Source: Clostridia bacterium (GTDB taxonomy: Bacteria; Bacillota_A; Clostridia; Christensenellales; Aristaeellaceae). From it: 46,884 nt of DNA. The DNA lies in the NCBI GenBank assembly GCA_017518705.1, contig JAFWUC010000041.1:1-46884 (forward strand). The letters are read 5' to 3'. Under the pieces are notes generated by a model that saw nothing but the letters and a program-made list of their open reading frames with translations, ran no database searches and was not told the origin of the DNA. Positions 32,017 through 41,019 of this stretch are shown piece after piece; the first letter of the stretch is position 1; each line of letters begins with the position of its first letter. A program made the position numbers and the translations under genes.

Positions 32017-33488
32017 CTGAGAGCCTCCTTTACATATTCAAGCATCTGTGTCTTCTCCACGCAGTCGCTGAACCGCGGGGTCATGTTTCTGAGTTCGGCC
32101 AGGTTTCCGGGGATGGGCACGCCCGTAAACTCGTTTAGCCTGTCCATGGCCTCGAAGCCCGTGCCCGCCTGCCCTCCGGACACGGCCGAAAGCACGTCGA
32201 AACCGAACTTGTAGGGCGAGGCGGTGGAGAGCACCACGGTCTTGGTGTTATCGCCCGTGCGCGCCCTGACGTCCTCGTTGACCTTCCAGGCGACGGCGGT
32301 GTGGGGATCCAGCAGATATTTGTGTTCCCGCCAGACTCTGCCTATCGTTTCACGGGCCAGAGCGTCGTCCGCCCAGCCCGCGTCGAAATGCCGTTTCATT
32401 TCGTCGGTGAGGCTTTGGGGCGCGCGGTATATCCCCTTTTCCCTGAGTTCACCCATCAGCTCCGCCACCAGTTCGAAGCTTTCCCCCGCCAGCAGCAGGT
32501 AGCGCTCCAGGTTGCTGGATACCAATATGTCCATGGACGGCGACGCGGTGCGGAAAAACGGCCTCCGCTTATCGTAAACGCCCGTAAGAATGAAGTCCGT
32601 CAGCACGTTGTTGGCGTTGGACGCGCAGATCAGTCTGCCCACGGGCAGACCCATGCGGCGGGCGAATTCTCCCGCCAGGATATTGCCGAAGTTTCCGGTG
32701 GGCACGGCGAAGTTTATCTTTTCGCCGTTTTTTATCTCCCCCGCGCGCACCATGTCGCAGTACGCCTTGAAATAATACGCCGCCTGAGGCGCGAGCCTGC
32801 CGATGTTGATGGAGTTCGCGCTGGACAGCCGCGCGCCCGAGTTTTTCGCCCAGTGTTCTTTTTCGTCGTCCGCGTAGATCAGCTTTACCCCCGTCTGGGC
32901 GTCGTCAAAGTTGCCCTTCACGGCGCACACGCGCACGTTATTACCCTGCTGGGTCGCCATCTGCATGTGCTGTATGTCGCTGACTCCGCCTTCCGGATAG
33001 AACACGATTATCCGGGTGCCGGGAACGTCGCGGAAGCCTTCCAGCGCCGCCTTGCCCGTGTCTCCGCTGGTGGCGGTCAGGATGACCGTCTCTTCCTTCA
33101 CGTCCAGCTGTTTCCGCGCCAGAGATATGAGCCGGGGCAGCACGCTGAGCGCCACGTCCTTGAAGGCGGAAGTGGGCCCGCGGAACAGTTCCAGCACGAA
33201 CGTGTCCCCCACTTTCTTAAGTGGAGTAATGTCGTCCGCCGCGAACTTGCCCGCGTATGCTTCCGGCACCAGGCGCTTTATCTCATTTTCGCCGAAATCG
33301 GGCAGTATCTTTGCCGTGACCTCGGCGAATAGCTCCGCGGGCTCAAGCGTGAGCAGCCGGCCGATGTCGACCTGCATGCTGCCGAAATCCAGCGGCGTAT
33401 ACAGCCCTCCGTCCGGCGCCAGGCCCGTAAGCACGGCGCGGGCGGAATCCGCGGTGAGTTTTTCCGAGCGAGTACTGTAAAATACCAT
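32013..33488 (-). CDS. thrC: Threonine synthase
   Basis: A 491-residue PLP enzyme converting O-phosphohomoserine to threonine. It starts VFYSTRSEKLTADSARAVLTGLAPDGGLYTP, the long-form (E. coli/yeast type) ThrC pattern. The PLP lysine is in PTSAFKDVALSVLP, and the phosphate loop in TATSGDTGKAALEGF. I chose ATG 33488, seven bases after GGGAAG, over a TTG at 33503. It is probably in one transcript with the upstream hypB::cdd gene, 81 bases away, and is followed by thrB. Confidence 0.95.
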   Translation of the reverse strand: MVFYSTRSEKLTADSARAVLTGLAPDGGLYTPLDFGSMQVDIGRLLTLEPAELFAEVTAKILPDFGENEIKRLVPEAYAGKFAADDITPLKKVGDTFVLELFRGPTSAFKDVALSVLPRLISLARKQLDVKEETVILTATSGDTGKAALEGFRDVPGTRIIVFYPEGGVSDIQHMQMATQQGNNVRVCAVKGNFDDAQTGVKLIYADDEKEHWAKNSGARLSSANSINIGRLAPQAAYYFKAYCDMVRAGEIKNGEKINFAVPTGNFGNILAGEFARRMGLPVGRLICASNANNVLTDFILTGVYDKRRPFFRTASPSMDILVSSNLERYLLLAGESFELVAELMGELREKGIYRAPQSLTDEMKRHFDAGWADDALARETIGRVWREHKYLLDPHTAVAWKVNEDVRARTGDNTKTVVLSTASPYKFGFDVLSAVSGGQAGTGFEAMDRLNEFTGVPIPGNLAELRNMTPRFSDCVEKTQMLEYVKEALR

Positions 33489-33569
33489 TGATCTACTTCC
33501 CAAACAGGTTCTGTTTTCGCGGTACTGCGGTAAAGAACGGTGAAGATCCTTATGCTGAAAACGGGCGCC

Positions 33570-34619
33570 TTAGCCGCCTATCCCGGGCCCGAAGCCGTTG
33601 GGCAGCAGTTCGCTCAATTTCTTCATCTGCCAGGGGCTGTCCTTTGAGCCCACCCACACTTCCATATCTCCCGAGCGGAACTCGTTTAACACCTGGCGGC
33701 AGATGCCGCAGGGCCAGGCGTAGCCGCTGTCGCAGGAGATGTAGATTTTGCTGAAACTGCGCTTTCCGTGGGCTATGGCGTTGCCGACGGCGCACCTTTC
33801 CGCGCAGATGGTGGCGCCGAAGGACGCATTTTCGAAGTTCGCGCCTGTGAACACGTCCCCTTCCGGGGTCACCAGGCACGCGCCCACGCGGAAATGGGAA
33901 TACGGAGAATAGGAATTCTCCAGCGCCTCTATCGCCAGGGATATACAGTCTTCGTGTGTCATATTTGCCTCGTTGTTCCTTGTTTTTTCCGCCAGCCAGT
34001 TTTCCAGCGCGTCCATGCCTTCCCCTGTCTTTGCGGAGACCGGGAAGATCTTAAGCTCCGGGTTGAGCGCCAGGGCGCGGCGGGAAGCCTTTTCCACGTC
34101 GAAATCGAAGTAGCCCAGCGCATCCGTCTTGCTTATCACCAGGGCGTCGCTGGTTTTGAACATGAGCGGGTACTTGAGGGGCTTGTCGTCGCCTTCCGAT
34201 ACGGACAGCACCATCACGTTCAGGTGGGCGCCCGTGTCGAACTCCGCGGGGCAGATAAGGTTGCCCACGTTTTCCAGGAACACCATGCCGCGCCCGAACC
34301 CCGCCGCGTCGAAGGCGGCTTTGGTCATGCCCGCGTCCATGTGGCACATGCCGCCCGTGTGCGCCTGGATGCTCTTCGCGCCCAGCTGCTCGATGGCTTT
34401 CGCGTCCACGTCCGAAGCGATGTCCGCTTCCATGACGCCGATACTGACCCTGTCCCCCATGTCCCTTATTATGCGGGACAGAAGCGTGGTCTTCCCGCTG
34501 CCGGGCGATGACATGAGGTTCACCAGCGTGACGCCCTGCCGTTTAAGCGCCTGCCTGAGTTTTTCGGCGTCCCGGTCGTTGGAGTCGGTCACGCTCCTGG
34601 AAAGGGAAATGACCTTCAT
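33570..34619 (-). CDS. HypB-like nickel GTPase fused in frame to cytidine deaminase
   Basis: One open frame of 349 residues holding two complete proteins. Residues 1-219 are a HypB GTPase: Walker A GSGKT at 40-44, GGMCHMD with C92-H93, and NLICP with C123, the G-domain metal ligands of HypB. The N-terminal His-rich nickel store is absent. Residues 220-349 are a full-length cytidine deaminase with C272-A-E274 and PCGIC at 303-307. The junction encodes NNEAN, from DNA that reads as GAGG-CAAAT-ATG (33971-33960), a normal ribosome site and start for cdd. The cdd part may therefore also be made alone. pgpH lies directly upstream. No hydrogenase or urease gene is nearby. Confidence 0.88.
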   Translation of the reverse strand: MKVISLSRSVTDSNDRDAEKLRQALKRQGVTLVNLMSSPGSGKTTLLSRIIRDMGDRVSIGVMEADIASDVDAKAIEQLGAKSIQAHTGGMCHMDAGMTKAAFDAAGFGRGMVFLENVGNLICPAEFDTGAHLNVMVLSVSEGDDKPLKYPLMFKTSDALVISKTDALGYFDFDVEKASRRALALNPELKIFPVSAKTGEGMDALENWLAEKTRNNEANMTHEDCISLAIEALENSYSPYSHFRVGACLVTPEGDVFTGANFENASFGATICAERCAVGNAIAHGKRSFSKIYISCDSGYAWPCGICRQVLNEFRSGDMEVWVGSKDSPWQMKKLSELLPNGFGPGIGG

Positions 34620-36653
34620 TTACGCCTGCTCCTCCTTGGGTATCTCCACGTTGGGATATTCGACCCTCTCGTGGAACGCGCCCGAGAGCACCGTTACGAA
34701 GGCGGCGTTTATCTTGCTTATGTCGGCGAAGCTTAAGGGACACTCGTCCAGCTGCCCATCGTCGGTCTTGGCGCGCACCAGTTTTTCGATCAGCGCCCTG
34801 AGCGAATCGGCGTCGGGAGAGGGCAGGGAGCGGGAGGCCGCCTCCACCGTGTCCGCCAGCATGACTATCGCGGCTTCCCTGGTCTGGGGTTTGGGGCCGG
34901 GATAGCGGAAGTCGTTTATGTTCGCCTCCCCGTTCTCGGTAAGGCTCTTGTTGTAGAAGAAGATCACGGGGCTGGTGCCGTGGTGGGAGGCCGATATCTG
35001 CCTTATCTCCTCCGGCAGGCGGTACTCCCTGAGCAGCTGCAGCCCGTCCTTCACGTGGGCGGTGATGATGGCGGTGGACACCCTGGGATCGGTGCGGTCG
35101 TGGGGATTGTCCCCCAACTGGTTCTCGGTAAAGTACACGGCGCGGTTTATCTTGCCCACGTCGTGGTAGTACGCGCCCACCCTGGCCAGCAGGCCGTTGG
35201 CGCCCACTTCCACCGCGGCGGCTTCCGCCAGGTTGGCCACGATTATGGAGTGGTGGTAGGTGCCCGGCGCTTCAAGCAGCAGCCGCCTTAACAGCGGATG
35301 GTTGGGGTTGGACAGCTCTATCAGGCGTGTTGTGGTCACCACGTTGAATATGGCCTCGAACGCGGGGGTGATCGCTATGCACAGCAGGCCCGCCAGCACG
35401 CCGCTCAAGCCCGAATACAGGGATATGAACAGCGTCTCCATTACCGCGGCGGATGAGATCAGCCTGACGGCGAAGGTAGCCAGCACGCAGCTCAGACCCG
35501 AAGCCACGCCCGCAAGCAGCACCTGCAGGCGGCTTTGCCTTACCTTGAGCACCCTAAGCGCCACCGTGCCGCTTACCAGGGAGGAAATGACCACCGTGTA
35601 CGTGGTCATGTTGAGCAGGCTGCCTCCGCTGGCGGCCAGCGTGGACGCCATTATCGCCAGGGGCAGGTTCACGAACAGCGCCGTCCTGCGGCTGATGAGC
35701 AGGCTGATAAGCAGCACGCCCAGCGTGACGGGCATTATATACACGTTCACTTCCCGAGCCGCCACGCAGCACAGTATGACTATCACGGAGATTATCGCAA
35801 GTATCGCCAGCTTCTTGGGGCGTCCGTAGATCAGCGGCTCGAACATGTACAGGTACAGCCCCACGGAGAACACCAGCGTGATTATCAGCAGCGCGATGCC
35901 CAGGTACAGCCACATGTCGTAGGAGCTTTCGTTTATCATGCCCAGAGTGGAGAGCATCTGGTACTGGGCCTGGGTCACTAACTCGCCGTCGGAAACGATC
36001 ACCTCGCCCTTTATGCGGGTGACGGGAACGACCTTGTTCTTTTCCGCCTCCCTCGCGGCTTCGGTGGCGGCTTCGTCGTAATAATAATTGGGCTTTATGT
36101 ACTCCGAAGCGATCTCGGTCGCAGCCTGAGCCAGCTCGGGGTCGTGCCCCTTGTCGGTCAGCTGGGTCTTGAGGGTTTCGAGCGCGCCTTCCACTCCCGA
36201 CTGCTCCAGATGGCCGCCCATAAGCGCGTACACGCCTTCCAGCGTGTCGGAAAACAGGCTTTCCGTCTCAGCCGCGTCCGCTTTGCTCAGCGCACCTGCA
36301 TTTTCGCCGCCCGCTTCCTCCGCGTCCTCTTCGATAAGCCCCGTCCTGTAGGCACTGAACCTGTCCGCAAGCGCGGTCTTCACCTCGTCCGCGGCGGTCT
36401 CGTCGTAGACGTAAATGCTCTTTACCGCGTTCGCAGCGTCCTGCCTGAGCCGGTCGGTGGTCAGTTTGTCCTCCACGTCCTTGGCGGCTTTCAGGGTGGT
36501 GGGCGCGGGCTGGCCCACGCTTATGTCGTAGCGCTGGGGCGTGACCGCGTAAGACAGCGTCACGAACAGAAGCGCGAACGCTGTCAGGGCTATGATCGTG
36601 CCGAGCAGCCGCGTGCCGAACACCCGGCGCTGTTTTTTGCGTTTTCCTGTCAT
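34620..36653 (-). CDS. pgpH: HD-domain 7TM phosphodiesterase (PgpH family, c-di-AMP)
   Basis: A 677-residue protein of the 7TM-7TMR-HD family. Layout: short cytosolic head, helix (15-37), a large extracellular domain (about 40-260; YDISVGQPAPTTLKAAKDVED, GELVTQAQYQML), seven membrane helices (about 265-460), then a cytosolic HD phosphohydrolase. The catalytic region has PGTYHHSIIVANLAE, YYHDVGKI with the HD pair, TAIITAHVKDG and SASHHGTSP. The family's tested members (Listeria PgpH) break down cyclic di-AMP. It sits between phoH and cdd as in Bacillota. Its stop abuts the hypB start. Confidence 0.93.
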   Translation of the reverse strand: MTGKRKKQRRVFGTRLLGTIIALTAFALLFVTLSYAVTPQRYDISVGQPAPTTLKAAKDVEDKLTTDRLRQDAANAVKSIYVYDETAADEVKTALADRFSAYRTGLIEEDAEEAGGENAGALSKADAAETESLFSDTLEGVYALMGGHLEQSGVEGALETLKTQLTDKGHDPELAQAATEIASEYIKPNYYYDEAATEAAREAEKNKVVPVTRIKGEVIVSDGELVTQAQYQMLSTLGMINESSYDMWLYLGIALLIITLVFSVGLYLYMFEPLIYGRPKKLAILAIISVIVILCCVAAREVNVYIMPVTLGVLLISLLISRRTALFVNLPLAIMASTLAASGGSLLNMTTYTVVISSLVSGTVALRVLKVRQSRLQVLLAGVASGLSCVLATFAVRLISSAAVMETLFISLYSGLSGVLAGLLCIAITPAFEAIFNVVTTTRLIELSNPNHPLLRRLLLEAPGTYHHSIIVANLAEAAAVEVGANGLLARVGAYYHDVGKINRAVYFTENQLGDNPHDRTDPRVSTAIITAHVKDGLQLLREYRLPEEIRQISASHHGTSPVIFFYNKSLTENGEANINDFRYPGPKPQTREAAIVMLADTVEAASRSLPSPDADSLRALIEKLVRAKTDDGQLDECPLSFADISKINAAFVTVLSGAFHERVEYPNVEIPKEEQA

Positions 36654-36679
36654 GGTTTTTCCCTCTGTGTACGGATGAG

Positions 36680-37660
36680 CTATCTTCCAGTGAGATTCGC
36701 GTGCCTTTCGTAGGCTTTGACTATGGCCTGCACCAGTTCGTGGCGCACCACGTCCTTGTGGGTCAGCCGGCAGATGGCGATGTCATCCACGCCCTTAAGC
36801 ACCTCCAGCGCCTCCACCAGCCCGCTTTTGCGTATGCCGGGCAGGTCGATCTGGGTGACGTCGCCGGTTATGACCATCTTGCTGCCCGTGCCCATGCGGG
36901 TCAGGAACATCTTCATCTGCTCGGAAGTGGTGTTCTGGGCCTCATCCAGGATTATGAACGCGTCGTTCAGCGTGCGCCCGCGCATGTACGCCAGGGGCGC
37001 CACCTCTATCTGCTGGCGCTCGATCAGGCGGGCAAACGCGTCCGGGCCCAGCATCTCGTTTATGGCGTCGTACAGGGGCCGCAGGTACGGGTCCACCTTC
37101 TGCTGCAGGTCGCCAGGCAGGAAGCCCAGCTTCTCCCCCGCTTCCACCGCGGGACGGGTGAGGATTATCCTTTCCGCGTCCTTGTTTTTGAGCGCCACCA
37201 CCGCCATGGCCACGGCCAGGTACGTTTTGCCCGTGCCCGCGGGGCCGATGCCGAAGGTGCAGGTGTTGTGCTTTATTGCGTCCACATACTTTTTCTGGCC
37301 CAGGGTCTTGCACTTGACCTGCCTCCCCTTGAAGGTTATGGCGATGACGCCCTGCATGATCTCCTCTATGCGCTCGGCGTTGCCCTCCCGGGCCAGGTCT
37401 ATGGCGTAAAGGATGCGGGTCTTGTCTATGCTGTCCCCCCGCTTGATTATCTGGGTCAGCTTTTCCAGCGTGGTGATGGCGGCGGAAACGCTGTCCTCGT
37501 CGCCGGTAAGGGTGATCTCGCCGCCCCTTGTGAACAGGCTGATGCCCAGTTCCTTCTTGATAAGCTCTATATTCTCGTCGTTAAGGCCGAACAGGGGCAT
37601 AAGGCTGCCCGCGTCCTCCACTACGAAACTTCTGGTTACGGTCGATACTTCCTGCTCCAA
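36680..37660 (-). CDS. phoH: PhoH-like ATPase
   Basis: A 326-residue PhoH family protein: KH-like N-terminal part (GDEDSVSAAITTLEKL), then a P-loop ATPase with GPAGTGKTYLAVAMAV, the DEAQNTTSEQMKMFLTRMG stretch (Walker B) and TGDVTQIDLP. PhoH proteins are predicted RNA-linked ATPases of uncertain role. It appears to start at TTG 37660, five bases after GGAGG. It precedes pgpH by 26 bases, the standard Bacillota order. Confidence 0.93.
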   Translation of the reverse strand: MEQEVSTVTRSFVVEDAGSLMPLFGLNDENIELIKKELGISLFTRGGEITLTGDEDSVSAAITTLEKLTQIIKRGDSIDKTRILYAIDLAREGNAERIEEIMQGVIAITFKGRQVKCKTLGQKKYVDAIKHNTCTFGIGPAGTGKTYLAVAMAVVALKNKDAERIILTRPAVEAGEKLGFLPGDLQQKVDPYLRPLYDAINEMLGPDAFARLIERQQIEVAPLAYMRGRTLNDAFIILDEAQNTTSEQMKMFLTRMGTGSKMVITGDVTQIDLPGIRKSGLVEALEVLKGVDDIAICRLTHKDVVRHELVQAIVKAYERHANLTGR

Positions 37661-37685
37661 ATACTCCTCCTAAACTGTTCCCGCG

Positions 37686-37949
37686 CTATTTGAGCTGTCC
37701 CCGGGAAATGGTGTCGTTGAGCGCCGCCAGGCCTTCGCTCAGCAGCCTGCGCTGCTTTACGGCTTCTTCCCTGGCTGCCTGCTGGCTTTGCTCAAAATCC
37801 TTCTGTATGCGCTGCGTCAGCTCCTCTATGTCCCTGCGGGCGCGGTTGAGCCTTACCAGCGCGATTATAAGCAGCACGCCCAGCACCAGTATCAGTTCCA
37901 CGGCTATGAGCACGCCGGGCATTATAAGGTTGTACAGTACGTCCTGCAA
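37686..37949 (-). CDS. Small single-pass membrane protein with coiled coil
   Basis: About 87 residues: one membrane helix (about 10-35; MPGVLIAVELILVLGVLLIIALV) followed by a charged, likely coiled-coil tail (RARRDIEELTQRIQKDFEQSQQAAREEAVKQRRLL). I chose TTG 37949, seven bases after AGGAAGG; the TTG at 37955 would be only one base from that site. No family recognised. It is the first gene of the phoH operon, 26 bases before phoH, behind a clear promoter. Confidence 0.7.
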   Translation of the reverse strand: MQDVLYNLIMPGVLIAVELILVLGVLLIIALVRLNRARRDIEELTQRIQKDFEQSQQAAREEAVKQRRLLSEGLAALNDTISRGQLK

Positions 37950-37983
37950 AGGCAAGCCTTCCTTTCAAAGGGTATACACAGTT

Positions 37984-38012
37984 ATTATACACCGCCGGCG
38001 GTTTTTTTGCAA
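37984..38012 (-). promoter_or_regulatory. Promoter of the phoH-pgpH-hypB::cdd-thrCB genes
   Basis: On the minus strand: TTGCAA (38012-38007), 17 bp, perfect TATAAT (37989-37984). Its -35 is two bases from the -35 of the divergent tilS promoter. Confidence 0.82.
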
Positions 38013-38014
38013 GC

Positions 38015-38043
38015 TTGCCAAAAATGCCCCCGTCAGGTATAAT
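38015..38043 (+). promoter_or_regulatory. Promoter of tilS-hpt
   Basis: TTGCCA at 38015-38020, 17 bp, perfect TATAAT at 38038-38043. A transcript would start at about 38050. Confidence 0.8.
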
Positions 38044-38044
38044 T

Positions 38045-39388
38045 ATGGTGGGTGTTTATTCTGGAGGAACAAGGTATACGCTGAGCCTGAGTGACAAAAG
38101 TTATTTATACGGAAAGCGCGTGCTGGCCGCTCTGAGCGGCGGAAAGGACAGCGTGTGTCTGTTGCGCCTTCTGTGCCTCGAAAGGGACAAAAGCCGCCTG
38201 ACGCTCTTTGCCGCCCACATGGAGCACGGCATACGCGGGGACGCCTCCGTCGAAGACATGGAGTTCTGCCGCCGGCTGTGCGAAAGCCTGGACGTGCCGT
38301 TTTATTCCCTGCGCGCCGACGTGCCGCGCCTGGCCGGGGAAAGCGGCGAGGGGCTCGAGACCTGCGCAAGGCGCCTGCGCCACGAGTTTCTGCAGGATAC
38401 CGCAAAACAGCTCAATATCGACTTTATCGCCCTGGCGCACCACCGGCGGGACCGGGCTGAAACGCTGCTCATGCACCTTCTGAGGGGCAGTTCGCTTAAG
38501 GGCATGACCTCCATGCGGGAGATCGACGTTTCCGAGGGCAGAGCCGCCCTCGTTCGCCCCCTGATAGACGTCTCCCCCGAAGAGATACGGCAGTACCTGG
38601 AAGATATCGGCCAGCCCTGGCGGGAGGACGCCACGAACCTGCTGCCCGACAACCCCAGGAACGCGATACGCCTTAACGTGCTGCCCGTGCTTAAGCAGAT
38701 ATACCCCGGCAGCGAGGACGCGCTGTGCCGCTTCGGCGACATCTGCGCCCGGGAGGACGGATATTTGGAGCGCCTCGCCCGGAAATACATGGCCGGGCAC
38801 CTCTCCCGGGAATGGGGTGTGCGGGCGCTCGATTTCGGCAGCCTCCCTCCCAAAGAAGACCCGCTCGTGTACCGGGCGCTCAGACAGCTGCTTCCCTTTT
38901 CCGACACTTCGGACATCGAAAGGATGCTGACTCTGCCCGGCTTTACGGACGCGGGGCAGGGATGGCGGACGTTCAAAGCGGAAGACAGGCTCTACATCCT
39001 GCCGCCCGCCCGCGACCCCGGCAGCGCGCAGGTATCCGTTCCCGGCGAAACGGAACTGCCCGGCGTGTGCCGCTTAAACGTCATGCCCTGCGAAAGCGTG
39101 CCCGTCCGTGACAACGGGCTGACCCAGCGCCTGAATGCCGCCGCGCTGGAAGGCGCGATACTGCGCTTAAGGCGCGAAGGCGACTTTATCCGCCCCTTCG
39201 GCATGAAGGGCACCAAGTCCCTGGGCGACTACATGACCGACCGCAAGGTGCCTTTGCCGCTTAGGGACTTTATGCCCCTGCTGGCAAAGCAAAACGAAGT
39301 CCTCTGGCTGCCCGGAGTGGGCATAAGCGAGACCACCCGCGTGGAAACGGGCGCGCCCGTCTGCGAAGTCAGGATCGAAAGTCTTTGA
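38045..39388 (+). CDS. tilS: tRNA(Ile)-lysidine synthase
   Basis: TilS attaches lysine to C34 of the tRNA reading AUA, using ATP. The PP-loop LAALSGGKDSVCLLRLL, then HMEHGIRGDAS, CARRLRHEFLQ and FIALAHHRRDRAETLLMHLLRGS are diagnostic, and the C-terminal TilS domain (EGDFIRPFGMKGTKSLGDYM) is present. Coordinates use ATG 38045, but that codon lies only two bases after the promoter -10, before the likely transcript start. The strong site GGAGG at 38063-38067 serves no in-frame ATG, GTG or TTG; CTG 38081 fits best and gives MSLSDKSYLYG before the PP-loop (435 residues). The true start is uncertain. hpt follows, as is usual. Confidence 0.92.
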   Translation: MVGVYSGGTRYTLSLSDKSYLYGKRVLAALSGGKDSVCLLRLLCLERDKSRLTLFAAHMEHGIRGDASVEDMEFCRRLCESLDVPFYSLRADVPRLAGESGEGLETCARRLRHEFLQDTAKQLNIDFIALAHHRRDRAETLLMHLLRGSSLKGMTSMREIDVSEGRAALVRPLIDVSPEEIRQYLEDIGQPWREDATNLLPDNPRNAIRLNVLPVLKQIYPGSEDALCRFGDICAREDGYLERLARKYMAGHLSREWGVRALDFGSLPPKEDPLVYRALRQLLPFSDTSDIERMLTLPGFTDAGQGWRTFKAEDRLYILPPARDPGSAQVSVPGETELPGVCRLNVMPCESVPVRDNGLTQRLNAAALEGAILRLRREGDFIRPFGMKGTKSLGDYMTDRKVPLPLRDFMPLLAKQNEVLWLPGVGISETTRVETGAPVCEVRIESL

Positions 39389-39411
39389 TAAAAACCATCA
39401 AGGAGGCAAAA

Positions 39412-39954
39412 ATGCTTAACGACATGTCCCGCATACTCCTGACCAGGGAGCAGATCGCGCAGAGAGTAAACGAGATCGGGCGCGAAATGACGGAGCTTTA
39501 CCGAAACGACGACCGTCCGCTGTTCGTGTGCGTGCTGAAGGGTTCCGTGGTGTTTTTCGCGGACCTGATCCGCGCCGTGAGCATCCCTCTGGACATCGAG
39601 TTCATGACCGCCTCCTCTTACGGCGCGGCCACCGTGTCCAGCGGCGAAGTCAAGGTAGTGTCCGCGCTGGACGAAAAGATCAAGGGCCGCAACGTGGTGC
39701 TGGTGGAGGACATAATCGACTCCGGCCGCACCATCGCCTACATCAAAAACGACATGCTGGGCAAGGGCGTCAAGAGCTTAAGGGTGGTGACCCTGCTGGA
39801 CAAGCCCTCCCGCCGGGTCTCCGACGTCACCCCGGACATAAGCGGCTTCGTGGTGCCCGACGAGTTCGTGGTGGGCTACGGCCTGGACTACGACCAGAAA
39901 TACCGCAACTTCCCGGACATCGGCATACTCAAACCCGAAGTGTACGGGGGCTGA
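39412..39954 (+). CDS. hpt: Hypoxanthine phosphoribosyltransferase
   Basis: A 180-residue purine salvage enzyme making IMP or GMP from hypoxanthine or guanine and PRPP. The PRPP motif VVLVEDIIDSGRT is clear, with VCVLKGSVVFFADL, a flexible loop MTASSYG and the ending VGYGLDYDQKYRNFPDIG. The start is ATG 39412 behind AAGGAGG. A TTG at 39385 overlapping the tilS stop was set aside. The tilS-hpt order is common in Bacillota. Confidence 0.95.
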   Translation: MLNDMSRILLTREQIAQRVNEIGREMTELYRNDDRPLFVCVLKGSVVFFADLIRAVSIPLDIEFMTASSYGAATVSSGEVKVVSALDEKIKGRNVVLVEDIIDSGRTIAYIKNDMLGKGVKSLRVVTLLDKPSRRVSDVTPDISGFVVPDEFVVGYGLDYDQKYRNFPDIGILKPEVYGG

Positions 39955-40023
39955 CGGGACCGGACGGGCTCTCGGAACGGACCGGCCCAAAACGGAAAAC
40001 AAACACTATTATCGGAGTAAGAC

Positions 40024-41019
40024 ATGGATGAGAATCTCGCCCGCAAACTGCAGCAGGTAGGGCTCAAATTTGCCCTGCCGGGCCCGTTTTTCAATTATGA
40101 GGAAATATTCACGGGCAACGTGAACCACACCTACCGCGCCGACTATATCCGCGACGACGGCACGGGCATGGCCCGCATCACCAGCTATCTGGTGCAGCGG
40201 GTGAACACCTACGCCTTCCGCGACCCCGCCGCGCTCATGGACAACATCGACCGGGTCACCGGCTACATCCAGCAGATGCGCCCGGAGCAGACCTGCCTTA
40301 AGTACCACCACACCCGGGAAGGCAAGACCTACCTGTTCGACGGGGACGAGTTCTGGCGCGTGTGCAATTACGTGCCTTCCGTGACCTTCGACAAGACCGA
40401 CGACCTGGAGATAATGCGCTCCGCCGCCCAGGCCTTCGGCGATTTCCAGATGGTGCTGAGCGGCTTCGACGTAAAGAGCCTGGCCTACACCATACCGGAC
40501 TTCCACAACACGCGCAGGCGCTACGAGACGCTGATAAAAGACGCGGAAGAAGACAAATTAAACCGCGTAAAGGACGTTAAGGAGGAGCTTAGCTACCTGC
40601 TTAGCGTACAGGACCTGGCCTGCACCATGACCGACATGGAGAAAAAGGGCGAGCTGCCCTTAAGGGTCACCCACAACGACACCAAGATCAACAACGTGCT
40701 CTTCGACCAGAACACGCACAGGGCGCTGGTGGTCATAGACCTGGACACCGTCATGCCGGGCCTGGTGGGCCACGACTTCGGCGACGCCATCCGTTTCGCC
40801 GCCAACTTTACCGAGGAGGACGCGGAGGACATCTCCCGCACCGGCATAGACCTGAACGTCTTCTGGGCCTTCGCGGAGGGCTTCCTTAGCAAGACCGCCC
40901 CCGTGCTCACCGCCAACGAGCTGGATACGCTGGGTCTGAGCGGTTTCGTGCTGGCGTGCGAACTGGCCACCCGCTTCCTTGACGACTACATCACCGGCGA
41001 CAAGTACTTCAAGGTCTAA
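40024..41019 (+). CDS. N-acetylhexosamine 1-kinase-like (NahK) kinase, ends at an early in-frame stop
   Basis: A 331-residue kinase of the APH/choline-kinase fold close to NahK, which phosphorylates GlcNAc or GalNAc at C1. Landmarks are GNVNHTYRAD (ATP loop), HNDTKINN at 217-223 with catalytic Asp219, and IDLDTVMPG with D238 and D240. The family's usual ending (YFK, then PxHNxxRxRxQ) is split: TAA at 41017-41019 follows YFKV, and the frame then runs on for 38 codons in family-like sequence to 41136. A full product would have 370 residues, near NahK length. Only the last helical part is affected. It precedes a URO-D family gene. Confidence 0.85.
   Translation: MDENLARKLQQVGLKFALPGPFFNYEEIFTGNVNHTYRADYIRDDGTGMARITSYLVQRVNTYAFRDPAALMDNIDRVTGYIQQMRPEQTCLKYHHTREGKTYLFDGDEFWRVCNYVPSVTFDKTDDLEIMRSAAQAFGDFQMVLSGFDVKSLAYTIPDFHNTRRRYETLIKDAEEDKLNRVKDVKEELSYLLSVQDLACTMTDMEKKGELPLRVTHNDTKINNVLFDQNTHRALVVIDLDTVMPGLVGHDFGDAIRFAANFTEEDAEDISRTGIDLNVFWAFAEGFLSKTAPVLTANELDTLGLSGFVLACELATRFLDDYITGDKYFKV

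Noticed and set aside
39955..40023. Terminator between hpt and the kinase gene
   Set aside because: GC-rich with partial repeats of CGGAC, but no stable stem with a T tract was found.
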